Shown piece by piece: positions 45,801 through 56,653 of a stretch of 64,000 nt of DNA; position 1 is the stretch's first letter; each line of letters begins with the position of its first letter. The stretch spans positions 30,339,069 through 30,403,068 of the forward strand of contig CM064434.1 in the NCBI GenBank assembly GCA_032690845.1. The letters run 5' to 3'. This DNA is from Eleusine coracana subsp. coracana (taxonomy: Eukaryota; Streptophyta; Magnoliopsida; Poales; Poaceae). The translations under genes and the position numbers were made by a program. Under the pieces are notes generated by a model. That model had not been told where the DNA came from, did no database searches, and saw nothing but the letters and a program-made list of their open reading frames with translations.

Positions 45801-46429
45801 TGTAGCGAATGCCGCAATTGCCATGCAGGTGCTCGTCACGATATCTGACCCAAACTGCAAGAACCTCCTCCACGTTGCTATACGTTGAGTGTATCGTAAT
45901 GAATAGCGTACATCAATCCAATATTATTATTAGTTACATCAATCCAATATTCACTCATACAACCCATTCAAATCAGGAACTACAATTATGTCCATAGAAA
46001 TTTCTGCATGCTGAAATGATATCAATAAAGGGAGAATTAAGGTTGCTTTGCACCTAGGCAATCCTGAACCTTGTATATCGCCCCGCCAAATCTCAATGTT
46101 CCTGCATGCCTAAATAAGAGACATATAGGGTTTCTAGTGAGATGAGAATTATAGCTTGTGGAGCTATATAGAAATGCATTGATAAAAATTGAGGCAATTA
46201 TGAATGAAAGTCTATTTCCAGTTCTTACATGCATGATGATTCCTTTTGCCTCCTCGCATTCTACTTTGACCTACCAGCTCATTTCGAGATATGAAATTTT
46301 TTGATGCTCATAATCACGATATTCCTTCGCCAAATTTATAATAGCTTGGTAGGTTTTGGTTTGCGAGCCGAAACATTTTCCTCTTGTGTTGTGATAATGC
46401 TTCTTGTCTCAATCTAGTATAAAGATGTT

Positions 46430-47690
46430 CGAATATTGTTAGCTATAATCCAAGCACCACATCATCATGATTGCCATACTTGTTCAAACCATTACTGGCT
46501 CCGGCTCGAGTGTTCAAACAGTGTTATGCAGTGGTGTTGCATCAATATTGTTCTTAGTGTTCCTAGTTTTATGTTATGTTGTATTGCATCTTATTACATT
46601 GTTCGTCACTTCATTGGTCTCCTCTGCAATTATGCCTTCAGTGGTCCCTAATGCAATGTTGGTTTCATTGGTAGCAGCCTGCAAATTACAAAACAGTGAA
46701 CAAATTATGTAGTATGACAAATTTAAAAGCAGTCGAGATTTCAACTATAATCTATGTGAGCAATTTCAGAAACTTTCACGAGCATTACAAATCTTTATTT
46801 GGCAACAGAGCTTGACAGTGGCGGAGCTAGGCCCAAGCTCTAGGTTGGGCCCAATGCTATCAGGCTGGTTTGGGTAGGCCAAAGGAAAAAAATGCCAAAA
46901 ATAGATGCAAAAAAACAGGAGTTTTACTGTCCAAAATACTGGAAAGTAGTTTTGAAAAACTACTGGTTAGTAGTTTGAGGGTAATTTTGTAATTGCACTA
47001 TTAATTAATAAATTGATGTTTATTTTTACGATAGAATATTTAGTCTACCAAATTATTAAAATATTTGTATATCTTTAAAAAAAATAATAAATAGTTATTA
47101 ATCAGATTGTTAATATATCTTTATTTATAACAATAAAAATTAATTGCTAAATCTACAACTCTTATTTTTTCCGATATTGTTCTCAAATTGAGAAACTACT
47201 GGCCAGTAGTTATGATTTTAGATTATGAAATCTATATTATTAGATCAAACTACTGACCCGGGCCCTCAGAGTTCGAACAGTGTGATGCACTCGTGTTGCA
47301 TCAATGTTATCCTCAGTGTTCCTAGCTTCACGTTCAGTTGTATTGCAGCTTATTACATTGTTCATTGCTTTATTGGTCTCCTCTGCAATTATGCCTTCAG
47401 TGGTCCCTAATGCAATGTTGGTTTCATTGGTAGCAGCCTACAAATTAAAAAATAGAGAACAAATTATGTAATATGATAAATTTAAAAGCAGTCAAGATTT
47501 TGACTGTAATCTATGTGAGCAATTTTGGAAAGTTTTATGAGCATTACGAATCTTTAATTGGCAATAGAGCTAGGCAGTGGCGGAGCTAGGCCCAAGCTCT
47601 AGGTTGGGCCAAATGCTATCTGTCTCGTTTGGCTTGGCCAAAGGAAAAAATGCCAAAAATAGATGAAAACAAACAGATGTATCTTTCGGA
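46430..47690. repeat. Imperfect direct duplication, period about 760-769
   Basis: 46490-46915 and 47264-47685 are clearly homologous (GCAATTATGCCTTCAGTGGT at 46626 and 47395; CAGTGGCGGAGCTAGG at 46815 and 47575). The intervening AT-rich 46915-47262 includes AACTACTGG(T/C)(T/C)AGTAGTT palindromic words. Confidence 0.75.
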
Positions 47691-48469
47691 TCTGAGGTGG
47701 GCATGAGAGTGTTAATTACCTCCGGATTGCAGTTTTGTGGGAACATTGCTGAAAACTCTTGCAACAATTTTTCTCAAAGTTTGGCCATGAGTCGCTCCTC
47801 CTCTTCTTCCTTGTCGGTAGCTTGCTTTGCAAGAAGCGCTTTTAGTTGCTCAAGCTCAAGAGCTTGTTCTTGGACTCTTTCATTAAGTAGTTGCTTTTTA
47901 TTTGGATTACGCATGTAACCTTGGCCATGCAACCTGCTTGATTTGGCGCCGGTTGTTTCTATGTATGATTGGTGGACAATAAGGCCCTCTTTACCACATG
48001 CAGAAGGGTTACTTCTTGCTTCATCACAACCCAATTCAGATGATTCAGCCATATGCAATCTCCTGGCCACATTGCTCTGAGGAAAAGAAACAAATGTATT
48101 TTATCAATGTATGTAATGTTGCGACAAAAAGTAAATTAGTTTACAAAGTTTATAGCACTCACATAAATACTTTCAGACGTCTCATTTGACCATTGTACAT
48201 GCTTCATGTGAGTAACCTTAAAGAGTTCCATAGGGCCCGGCTCAGCACTAGTTTCTATATCTCTCTACAAATGCAAGCGGACACATCACTAATATGTCAG
48301 ATTAATGTGTTACAAGCAGAGAATAGTCATGACAATGTTTACCATTTTCCAACTACACAGAGAGAAAGGCTTCAAACTCATCACATGCATATTTTTCATT
48401 TCCTTACGATTTGTAGAGTTCTGGCTGCTGATCTTCTATGGAAACTTAACAATTACAGTTAGGAAACTT

Positions 48470-49440
48470 AAAGTACCACTATAAAACATCGAAGGTCAGG
48501 ACTTTCCAATAGTTCAATATGCAGATGATACGCTCCTAATAATGGACAATACAACACACTTTCATCCCTGCCTACTTGGGACATGCATGGTTACAAGGCC
48601 AAAAAAAAAGGTAGTTTGGGAATTAAGAAATTAGCAACACAGAATGATACGCTCTTGGTAATGGAAGCCTCCCAAGACGATAGCTCTGAAAGCCCTACTA
48701 CACACATTTGCTGAATTAACTGGCTTTAGCACTACTAGAAAAGAAAACCTATTGATATGTTTTATTTATGAGATAGATACGTTTATTTCATCTTTATAGT
48801 AATATAGAAACATTTTCGAAAAGCACGTTGGAGGCGCCTCCGCACGTCCCATGTCAAAAGCTTGTAGAGGTGAATTTTAAAAGCGTGTCTAAGATATAAA
48901 AGATGTTTGATAGAGACGATATATACACATTTACATATCTACATACGCTTTGCTATTACATGTCTATTATTCTAGACATGTTTTTGACGTGTTAATAAAT
49001 TGAGACATAACTTGATTGATTCATTTATATTACGTATCTACTAATATAGAGATGTTGTACATAATGTTTTAAAATGTTATTCTTTATCACCTCTTTGTTT
49101 TTGACAACCTAGTCTAACCATCTCATCTTATCACATTTACACATTTTTGAAATTGTGTTAAAAAGTGTCTTTAAGTCTTGATGTAAAGACATTTATAAAA
49201 AGGTAACTACACAATCGTGTCGAGAGGGCCTTTTTCTTGTAGTGTAGAGAGTAATAGATCACAACAAATCAATCATAGTTGTACTAAATGTCAGCAATGA
49301 CAGAATGGAGATCCTGGTTAACACAGTTGGATGTAATGTGAGAAATTTGCCATTCACATACCTATTATTGCCACTATTTACCACAAAACCAAGATTAGAG
49401 GATTTCATCCCACTTGTCCAAACAAATGAGAAAAGGACTC
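48470..49440 (+). mobile_element. LINE (plant L1-type) reverse transcriptase fragment, split by a MITE
   Basis: Plus-strand text DFPIVQYADDTLLIMDNTTH (48498-48560) carries the YADD catalytic box, then a rearranged KKKGSLGIKKLATQN and KALLHTFAELTGF to 48729. After the 515-bp CACTA MITE the RT resumes: KSIIVVLNVSNDRMEILVNT, LPFTYLLLPLFTTKPRLEDF (49270-49430). A second short copy of DTLLVMEA near 48645 shows internal rearrangement. Frames are broken. The fragment lies inside an intron of the minus-strand TNPA-like gene. Confidence 0.8.
48730..49244. mobile_element. 515-bp non-autonomous CACTA (MITE-like)
   Basis: CACTACTAGAAAAGAAAACC at the left and, inverted, CACTACAAGAAAAAGGCCC at the right. 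Target duplication TAG at 48727-48729 and 49245-49247. Removing it restores contiguity of the LINE reading frame. No ORF inside. Confidence 0.88.
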
Positions 49441-50099
49441 ACAAGTTACCTTGGAGCATTTGGACTACAAGAAATGAACATTGTGTTACCTTGAACTTTG
49501 AAGTTCCAAAGTACTTGATTAAATAGTGCCACTCTACAATGTCTAGGTCTTTAGGCTTATGCTTCATTCTAGCATCATAACTCTTGTATGCCTTATATGT
49601 AGCACTAAAAGTGGATCTCCATCCTTTGCAGCGCTCTTGCGCAACTTTCAATATCTTTGCCTTGGCATCACCAATGTGCTCCATGTCCCATCCTTCCTAT
49701 TGTAAGCCACTCATGTTGATATATTGTCAACAACTGATAAATGGTATGGTGTACAAGGAAATTAACATACCATAATGCTTTCTATGATGTAATTCTTGAT
49801 TTCTTCGCTTACATGTTTCCACTGTCCAACTCCAATTATTGGAGTCTTTGTCCTTGTAAGTGTAATCACTTCATCCACAAATGTGCGTCTATTTTTTCCA
49901 CAAGGACCACCAAAGTTGGCGAAAATTAAATTTGCATTCTCACTACACTAGTCTTATATCACCTGGCAAGTGTAGCTAGACCATTCATGGTACCACGACC
50001 GAAAATCTTGCTATTTCCTAATAATCATAAAACAAATGGCTATGAGATAAAGTGTCTGTACCAAACTACAAGGTTTCAGGGCTAATGCTACGACATTAA

Positions 50100-50466
50100 G
50101 GCCATTCTCAGTGGATCTTTCATTTGATATTTATTAGATGACACATCAGTAAAAAAGATGACATGGCATGGTATTTAATATGAAAGATGAGGGAAACCTT
50201 TCATTAGGATGAAAGGGTAATGACACTTTTTCCATGTTGGTGAAAGGAGAATGAAAGGTGCATTGAGGCTATTTTCCTTTCATGTGCAGTAAAAAATGGA
50301 TTCTCATTGGTACACTTATGCAACCATTTAATGTCTTTTTCAGTCTATGAAGCTATGAAATGAAATAGTACACTGAGAGATGCACTTTCATTTCATAGAA
50401 TAAGACTAGAAAGCTGATGTATCACATTTGGAAAACGTGAAATGAAATAGGCCACTGAGGATGGCC
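50100..50466. mobile_element. Tourist-like MITE (PIF/Harbinger), 367 bp
   Basis: Terminal inverted repeats GGCCATTCTCAGTGG and, inverted, GGCCATCCTCAGTGG. Target duplication TAA at 50097-50099 and 50467-50469, the TWA preference of PIF/Harbinger. Lies in an intron of the TNPA-like gene. Confidence 0.85.
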
Positions 50467-50473
50467 TAATATT

Positions 50474-50474
<1 letters not shown>

Positions 50475-50508
<34 letters not shown>
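50475..50508. repeat. (AT)n microsatellite
   Basis: About 17 AT units, just beyond the Tourist MITE. Confidence 0.9.
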
Positions 50509-50510
<2 letters not shown>

Positions 50511-51124
50511 TTTCACCTTCTTCTTTATTCTCCTAGCATGAATTGGCCATTCTTTTCCTCCTGATCTGCTGCAACCAGTGCCCTTACCATCTACATGTGT
50601 AGGCTCACTATAATTGTTATAACACTGATGTCTTAGTTAAATAAAAAAACATGTTTACAGAACAAGAAGTCAGAATGAGAAAAGAGTTACTTATGTCTTT
50701 CAGGAGGCCTTTCTCCTTCAGCCATCCAGTGTATGCTACAATTGAACCATCCCAGTCTACATTGAAAGACCTTCAAGATACCAACAATAGGACTATAGTT
50801 TACATGTGGTTTGTGAAGTACAAAAAGAACATATATACCTGTATCAGATCCTTGCTTCTGAAGCCAATCTTTGTAAGCATCACATTCTCATCACCAAGAC
50901 TATCATCATCAGCATCCTCATCAGACTTGGACTCCCTCACTCGTTTCAGGGGTGTAATGCTAACGTCTCCATTAGCTGATTCATCAAATGTTGTCAATAA
51001 CATCCTAACTTTCCTCTCGGCACCGATGCAATCAATTAACTTTTCCAAATCATGTGGGAACTCAAATGCCTCGAGACTTGCTGAGCTATTTCCACTTCTC
51101 TTCTTGTAGTAGAAGTTGTCCTAT

Positions 51125-51697
51125 GCACTATAACCATGTTTGATGTTCCCTGTTTCTTCCCATGCATTCGGCTGCTAAAGTCCATGTTTCACCACTCAAG
51201 GGGGGGGGGGGTGCATATGTACATAAATACTGTCAATACTAGGGACATCTTGATGTCTAAGCAGTTGTATAAGAGTACTACATACTATAGCAAGTGTAAG
51301 TTACTCACCTTTCGCTTGCTCGATCAAGGTAATCTACTTCAACGTCTCGCCGTCATCTCGTGGCTGCGCCAGAGTCAGTGGATCGGTTGTCAGAGATATT
51401 CATGGTGGAAGAAGTTGCGTGGTTAGTGCTTAGAGCAACGCCGCGCAGCATCCAGCCGTCTCTCCTTGTCTGCCTCCAAAAGATTATGCAAAAAGGTAGC
51501 AGCGGCTGTGAGTTTTCTCCTTTTGAGATGCCACTATGAGTTCATGAGTAGGTGGCTAGGGCCGAACCAAATTAATTTGGAGTGGCTGAGTTGAATTAGG
51601 CAGGCCCATGAAAAATTTTCATCTATGCGCACCTAAAGTTTGGAGGGAACATTCCATCAACTAAAAAAATCAAACATTGCTATAAGTTTCAATCGCT
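51125..51697. other. Upstream region of the TNPA-like gene
   Basis: Possible further 5' exon or UTR on the minus strand; no frame could be assigned. An 11-G run lies at about 51200-51210. The right-hand terminus of the associated CACTA was not found here. Confidence 0.3.
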
Positions 51698-52115
51698 AGC
51701 AGGGCCGGTCCTATGTATTTTAGGGCCCAGGGCGAAGCTAAAAGCTGAGCCCCTTTATATATGTGTATATATACACTTAAAATTTTGCCAATTGAATGAA
51801 AATATTATTACTAATCAAAACAAAGTCAAATTTATACAAAAATGATTGTAATTATTTTAAAAAATTTTGCGACTATTTCTAGCGGTAAAGTCACTAATGA
51901 TAGTGTTACTATAAATCTCGTCCAACAATTTCTTCTCAATGTATAAAGTGGTCAAACCATTCAATCTTTCTTGAGACATTGTGGACCTTTAACTAGTTCT
52001 TCAACAATTTCAATTTTAAGAAGCTTCTTTCAGCTAATGCCACAGTCATGAACACAGTAAATAAGATTCGATATGCAATAGAAATATTGAGATATTTTCT
52101 AGTTGACATGATATT
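51698..52115 (-). mobile_element. hAT2: remnant with transposase C terminus
   Basis: Begins with CAGGGCCGGTCCTA, a common hAT terminal sequence. Minus-strand text at about 52105-51880 reads ISIAYRILFTVFMTVALAER then SFLKLKLLKNLLKV, the hAT C-terminal dimerisation region, with a stop after FDHFIH. The far end is not located; a short tandem CATGAACTCATCC motif follows at 52120-52195. Confidence 0.65.
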
Positions 52116-52808
52116 TTTGGGCATGAACTCATCCTATTGATTTTTTGGGGCATGAACTCATCCCATTCAATATGCCACAGTCATGAACTCATCCCATTGG
52201 TTTTTTTGTGCTCTCATTTTGAAACCAAGTAGAATTTTGGGGTTTATGTTTGTTAGGTTTTCATCAAATTTTAGCTAAATTCGTTTGATTTGGATGGTTC
52301 TATTTGGTTATAGTTGAAGTTTATGAAGGCATACATCATCTCTTTTCATCACTACACAAAAAAATTATTATAGCTTGTTTTATGTCAATAGGAATCAAGA
52401 TCTAGTTTGGTTTTTAGAAGAGAGAGAAGGTAGTATTAGGGCAAGAGGGATGTTAATTATTTTATTAGTTCTTGATAAAAATTAAATAATATATAAAATA
52501 ATTTGATGTTTGTTTCATTTTACCCTGCATAATATTTCTCACTTCATGTATATTATATTTTAATGTTTATATATTTAGTGAATATTTAAATTTTTTGTTA
52601 CACATAATTAATTAATTAATTTCTAATATTTTTTGGATAGATTGTGATAAAAGTTAAATCATATATAAAATAATTTGATGTTTATGATTTTACCTTGCAT
52701 AATATTTTTCACTTCATATATATTATATTTCAATGTGTATATATTTAGTGAATATTTAAATTTTGTGTTATTAATTAATTTTTGGGTTTCAGTTCAAGGT
52801 CGTTCGCG
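52116..52808 (+). repeat. AT-rich leader of the TNPD gene with a 172-bp tandem repeat
   Basis: CACTACACAAAAAAATTATT at 52354 is a candidate CACTA left terminus. The interval 52473-52775 contains two copies of a 172-bp AT-rich unit (TAATTTGATG at 52499 and 52671). The TNPD start codon follows at 52809. Confidence 0.5.
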
Positions 52809-55800
52809 ATGGATAGATCTTGGATGTACAAGGCACCAGGACCGGGTGCAATATTTTTACGAGAAATTTCTAAATTCATCGAAACGGACACACAACATGC
52901 TCGACGTGAACGGAGGACTGATATATATTGTTTGTCTTTTAATTGTAAGAATCAGAAGCTGTGGAATGATATAGAAGTAATAAAGTCACACTTGGTGTGG
53001 AGGGGTTTTGTTGAGGGGTACACGAGATGGATAAAACATGGTGAGAACAGTGTGGTCGATATGGAATTTCATGAGCATATTGAAGTTGAAGTCGGGCTGT
53101 CAATTCGCCTGGTGCAGATGCGATGGATTCGCCTGGTGAAGCTGATTTTGATGTTGAGGAGTTGTTGTTTCACATTGAGCCGCAGGTGTTGATCAATGCC
53201 GGTACAACTAAAGGGCTTGATAATTTTCATAGAATAGAGAAGGCATCAAAGGATCCATTATATGATGAATCTAAGGGATGTGTTAAATAGTTAACCGTGT
53301 TGCGTATTGTACTTTAGCTGATGAAGCTGAAGGCCATGTATGGCTAGTTGGACGCTAGTTTCATGAATTTGTTGGAACTTATTTCTGATGCGCTGTCGAA
53401 GCCCAACTTGTTGCCAAGGACAACATACCTTGCTAAGAGGCTGATTTCCCCACTTTTGTTGGGCGTTCAAAAAATTCACACGTGTCCAAATCATTGCATA
53501 TTGTATCGAAAGGAGCATCACGATGATGTGAGATGCCCAAGGTGCAAACGCAGTCGCTATAAGAGGAACAACAATTGTGACGTCGATGGAGGTGTGAAGA
53601 ATACAACTAAGGGGAGAAAGATGAAAAGAAGTTCTATCATCGATGACCGTGATGATAGTAAGGTTCCTGCCTTAGGCATGTGGTGCTTACTTGTGATCGA
53701 TCGCATCAGATGCTTGTTCATCAACTCTAGGGATGCGGCAATGATGACATGGCATGCATGTGAGGGGGACGGTAAGCTCAGGCATCCCGCAAATGGAACA
53801 CAGTGGAAAAAGTTTGATACGGATCATCGAGTCTTCTCAAATGAGAAAAGGAACCTACGGTTTGCATTGAGTACAGACGGGATGAACCCATTCGGTCAAA
53901 TGAGGAATCTGCATAGCACTTGGCCAGTGATACTAGCAATGTACAACATTCCACCATGGTTATGCCATAAGCATAAGTACCTACTGCTGACCACTCTTAT
54001 ATCTAGGCCTAAAGAACCTGGTACCGACATAGACGTGTTCTTAGTACCATTGTTCGATGACCTGCAGAAACTATGGTTGGAGGGGGTCTGTATATGGGAT
54101 GAGTATCTAAGAGAGTACTTCATGCTAAGAGAAATTATTTTTTGCAGGCCAAGTGATTCCCCGACACTAAGGGCGCTATTGGGGCAGGTCAAAGGAAAGG
54201 CGGCATGTGTCGTATGCGTTGATGATACATCCAATGTGTACCTTCCAGCATCCCAGAAGCTAGTGTATATGCGAAACCGCTGATTCTTACCAGCAAAACA
54301 CAGATATCGCGTGATGGCTAGACACTTTGATGGAAAAGATGAGAACGACATAGAACCTCATCGTTGTACTGGCAGGGTCATGTTTGACCTTGTTAAAAAC
54401 ATCAGTGTTGTTTTTGGAAAGCCGGTAAAGGGAGTCAAAAAGGCAAAAGATCCCACGCCATTTAAGAATAAATCCATTTTATTCGTATATTTCAATTATT
54501 GGAAAGAATTGGAAGTGAATCATGCCTTCGACTGGATGCATATTGGGAAGGGTGTATTTGACAGTAGTAGCGGACTTATACTCGACCAACCCGGTAAGAC
54601 AATGGATGGACTTAGCGCATGTAGAGATCTTGTAGTGATGGGAATAAGATCAGAGCTCCATCTGCAGGAAAGAGCAAATGGAAAGTACTTTCTCCCCCCC
54701 CCCCCCCCCCCCCCCCCCGCAGCCTACACACTTACAATTGAGGAGAAAACAACATTCTGTAAGTGCCTCAGTGAGATTAAAGTACAGACGGGTTTCTCAT
54801 AGAATATCAAGAATCTTGTAAACATGGAAGAGTTAAAGATAAGTGGGTACAACACTAACGATTGCCACATAATGCTTTTGGTGTTTCTCCCTATTGTTAT
54901 TAGAGATGTTAAATCACCATGGATGAAGTTGGTTGTAACTCGCCTTTGCTACTTCTTTAACGCGGTATCGAAGAAGGTCATAACTAAAGACGAGTTAAAT
55001 GACCTACAGACCCACATGAAGGAAACAATGTGCATACTTGAAATGTGTTCCCTCCATCCTTTTTCGATACGATGGAACACTTCATGATTCATATTGTTGA
55101 CCAGATCTCAGCATTAGGCCCCATCTACCTACATCAATGTTTACATTTGAGAGGTTCATGTATGTATTGAAACACTATGTACGTACTCAATCACATCCAG
55201 AGGGTTCTATGATCGAGGGCTACACAACCGAGGAGATCATCGAATGTTGCTCAGACTACATTAATGATGTTAGCAGATCATTTGGTCTCCCCGTGTCTCG
55301 TCATAAGGGTAGATTATCTAGAAAAGGTACGAAAGGACGTAGATCATTCATCGACCGTGACTTCAAACGAGTGGACCAAGCACATTTCAGTGTATTGCAA
55401 CAGACGTAGATTGTGGGACCGTACTTTGAGAAACATCTTTTAGTGCTCCGCCAAAACTACAAGGATGCGATAGATAAATGGATCATAGATGAGCATAAGC
55501 GCTCTTTAACATCATGGTTTAGCTCCCTAGACCTTCCAAGTGGTGAGTCCGTGGAAGAGAAAATGTTGAGAAAGTTAACTAACCGTCCGAGAAGAACCGT
55601 GGTTACCTTTCAGGCATACGGCATCAATGGGTTTAACTTCTACACCCAATAGAAGGATAAGAATAGCAAGTGTCAAAACAGCGGTGTACGAGTAGAAGCC
55701 ATTGATGAAGAGGACTAGACGACCTCGTACTACGGGTACATTGAGGAAATATGGGAGCTAGACTATGGTGCAAATTTAAAGGTTCCTATATTTAAATGAA

Positions 55801-56072
55801 AATGGGTGAAGCATCCTAATGGCATCGAGGTAGATGAATATGGTTTCACAATTGTTGATCTTAACAATGTTGGTCACAAAGATGAGCCTTGGATACATGT
55901 CAAGACCATGGAACTAGTGTTTTATGTACTTGACCCAAAGGATGAAAAGAAATACATTGTTGTTCCAGGTAAACAAAGAATCATTGGAGTGGAGAATGTG
56001 GAGGATCGAGATGACTATAATCAATATGATGAGCTGCCATGTTTCATAGATCCAAAAATTTTAAAGTCTTAG
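52809..56072 (+). pseudogene. CACTA TNPD transposase (Transposase_21 / TNP2) pseudogene
   Basis: ATG at 52809 opens the transposase-associated domain (MDRSWMYKAPGPGAIFLREI; LVWRGFVEGYTRWIKHGE). Then come the TNP2 N terminus (LKAMYG; LPRTTYLAKRLISPL; CPNHCILYRKEHHDDVRCPR) and core (SRDAAMMTWHACEGDGKLRH, FALSTDGMNPFGQM, TWPVILAMYNIPPWLC; GVCIWDEYLREYFMLR) at 53348-54283. The TNP2 tail and DUF4218 follow at 54311-55409 (DWMHIGKGVF; CHIMLLVFLPIVIRDV; FERFMYVLKHYVRTQSHPEG), then DUF4216 at 55806-56072 (FKVPIFK-type; VFYVLDPKDEKKYIVVPG). TNPD excises CACTA ends. Stops at 53190-53345, 54281, 54800 and 55407 and several frame changes show that it is dead, although the domain order is complete. Confidence 0.88.
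54694..54718 (+). repeat. 25-C homopolymer in the TNPD coding region
   Basis: An uninterrupted run of 25 C, encoding a proline stretch just before AAYTL, where the family usually has two prolines. Likely slippage expansion or a base-calling risk. Confidence 0.9.
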
Positions 56073-56499
56073 AAGCAAGACACTCCTTTGCCGGAGGAAT
56101 GCCCTACATGCGCACCGATCACTGCCAAGGAAAAGTCGTTCAAGGCTAACTCAAGCATCATGTAATTTTATTTTGTTAAGTACCTTTTATTATTTGAACC
56201 TTGTATTTTGTTAAGTACCTTTTATTATTCGAATATTGTATTCAGGGACCTATTTGTAATTTTATATTGTATAGGGTTGATTCTACAAAATTATAGGACC
56301 TAACATTAATTTTTATTAAGTACAGGGGCCTAGGTGTAAAAAGACAGGACTAAAATATAGTTAATAATGACCTCAGGGGTTTTCTACAAATAAACAAGTC
56401 TCACGTAATTTTTGAAAATAAATAATACAATTTAAATACAATTTTAGAGATTGAATAATACAATGTAAAAGAAAAAAACACCGCGGCTTTTTAGCGGTG
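56073..56499. other. CACTA 3' non-coding DNA
   Basis: AT-rich. Two TGTATTTTGTTAAGTACCTTTTATTATT-like copies (near 56170-56240) and a palindromic ACCGC-GGCTTTTTA-GCGGT at about 56480-56498, a word common in CACTA subterminal regions. No right terminus (GTAGTG) was found before 56500. Confidence 0.4.
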
Positions 56500-56653
56500 A
56501 TTCGCATAGCCACACTAATGAGGACATCACTCCTATGGATACACACAACACTCCTCCAATCCTGGACTTCCAGGGTCCAATGACTAGAGCTCGTGCACGA
56601 CGACTAAATTTAGAGGTGAGCTCGTTCCAACGTTCTTTATCATATGTCACTTT
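56500..56653 (+). pseudogene. Short gypsy polyprotein-like fragment
   Basis: Plus-strand text TPPILDFQGPMTRARARRLN with LEVSSF resembles the GPMTRARA(R/K) linker found near the ends of grass gypsy gag or pol products. Only about 50 codons are left before Tekay2 interrupts at 56654. Identity is tentative. Confidence 0.4.

Larger units (their letters stand above)
47570..51124 (-). pseudogene. TNPA-like plant transposase (Ptta/En-Spm family), multi-exon
   Basis: Minus-strand exons with GT/AG borders: about 51124-50839 (LEKLIDCIGAERKVRMLLTT; acidic SDEDADDDSLGDE), 50763-50703 (DWDGSIVAYTGWLKEKGLL), about 50600-50508 (GGKEWPIHARRIKKKV), 49935-49775 (GGPCGKNRRTFVDEVITLTR), about 49700-49497 (KAKILKVAQERCKGWRSTFS; KPKDLDIVEWHYLIKYF), 48243-48163 (ELFKVTHMKHVQWSNETSES) and 48077-47570 (coiled coil ERVQEQALELEQLKALLAKQ). 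This is the arrangement of the Ptta/En-Spm (Transposase_24) proteins encoded by CACTA elements, which bind subterminal repeats. One in-frame TGA lies near 47775 in the last exon. Introns contain a LINE split by a CACTA MITE, and a Tourist MITE. Confidence 0.7.
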
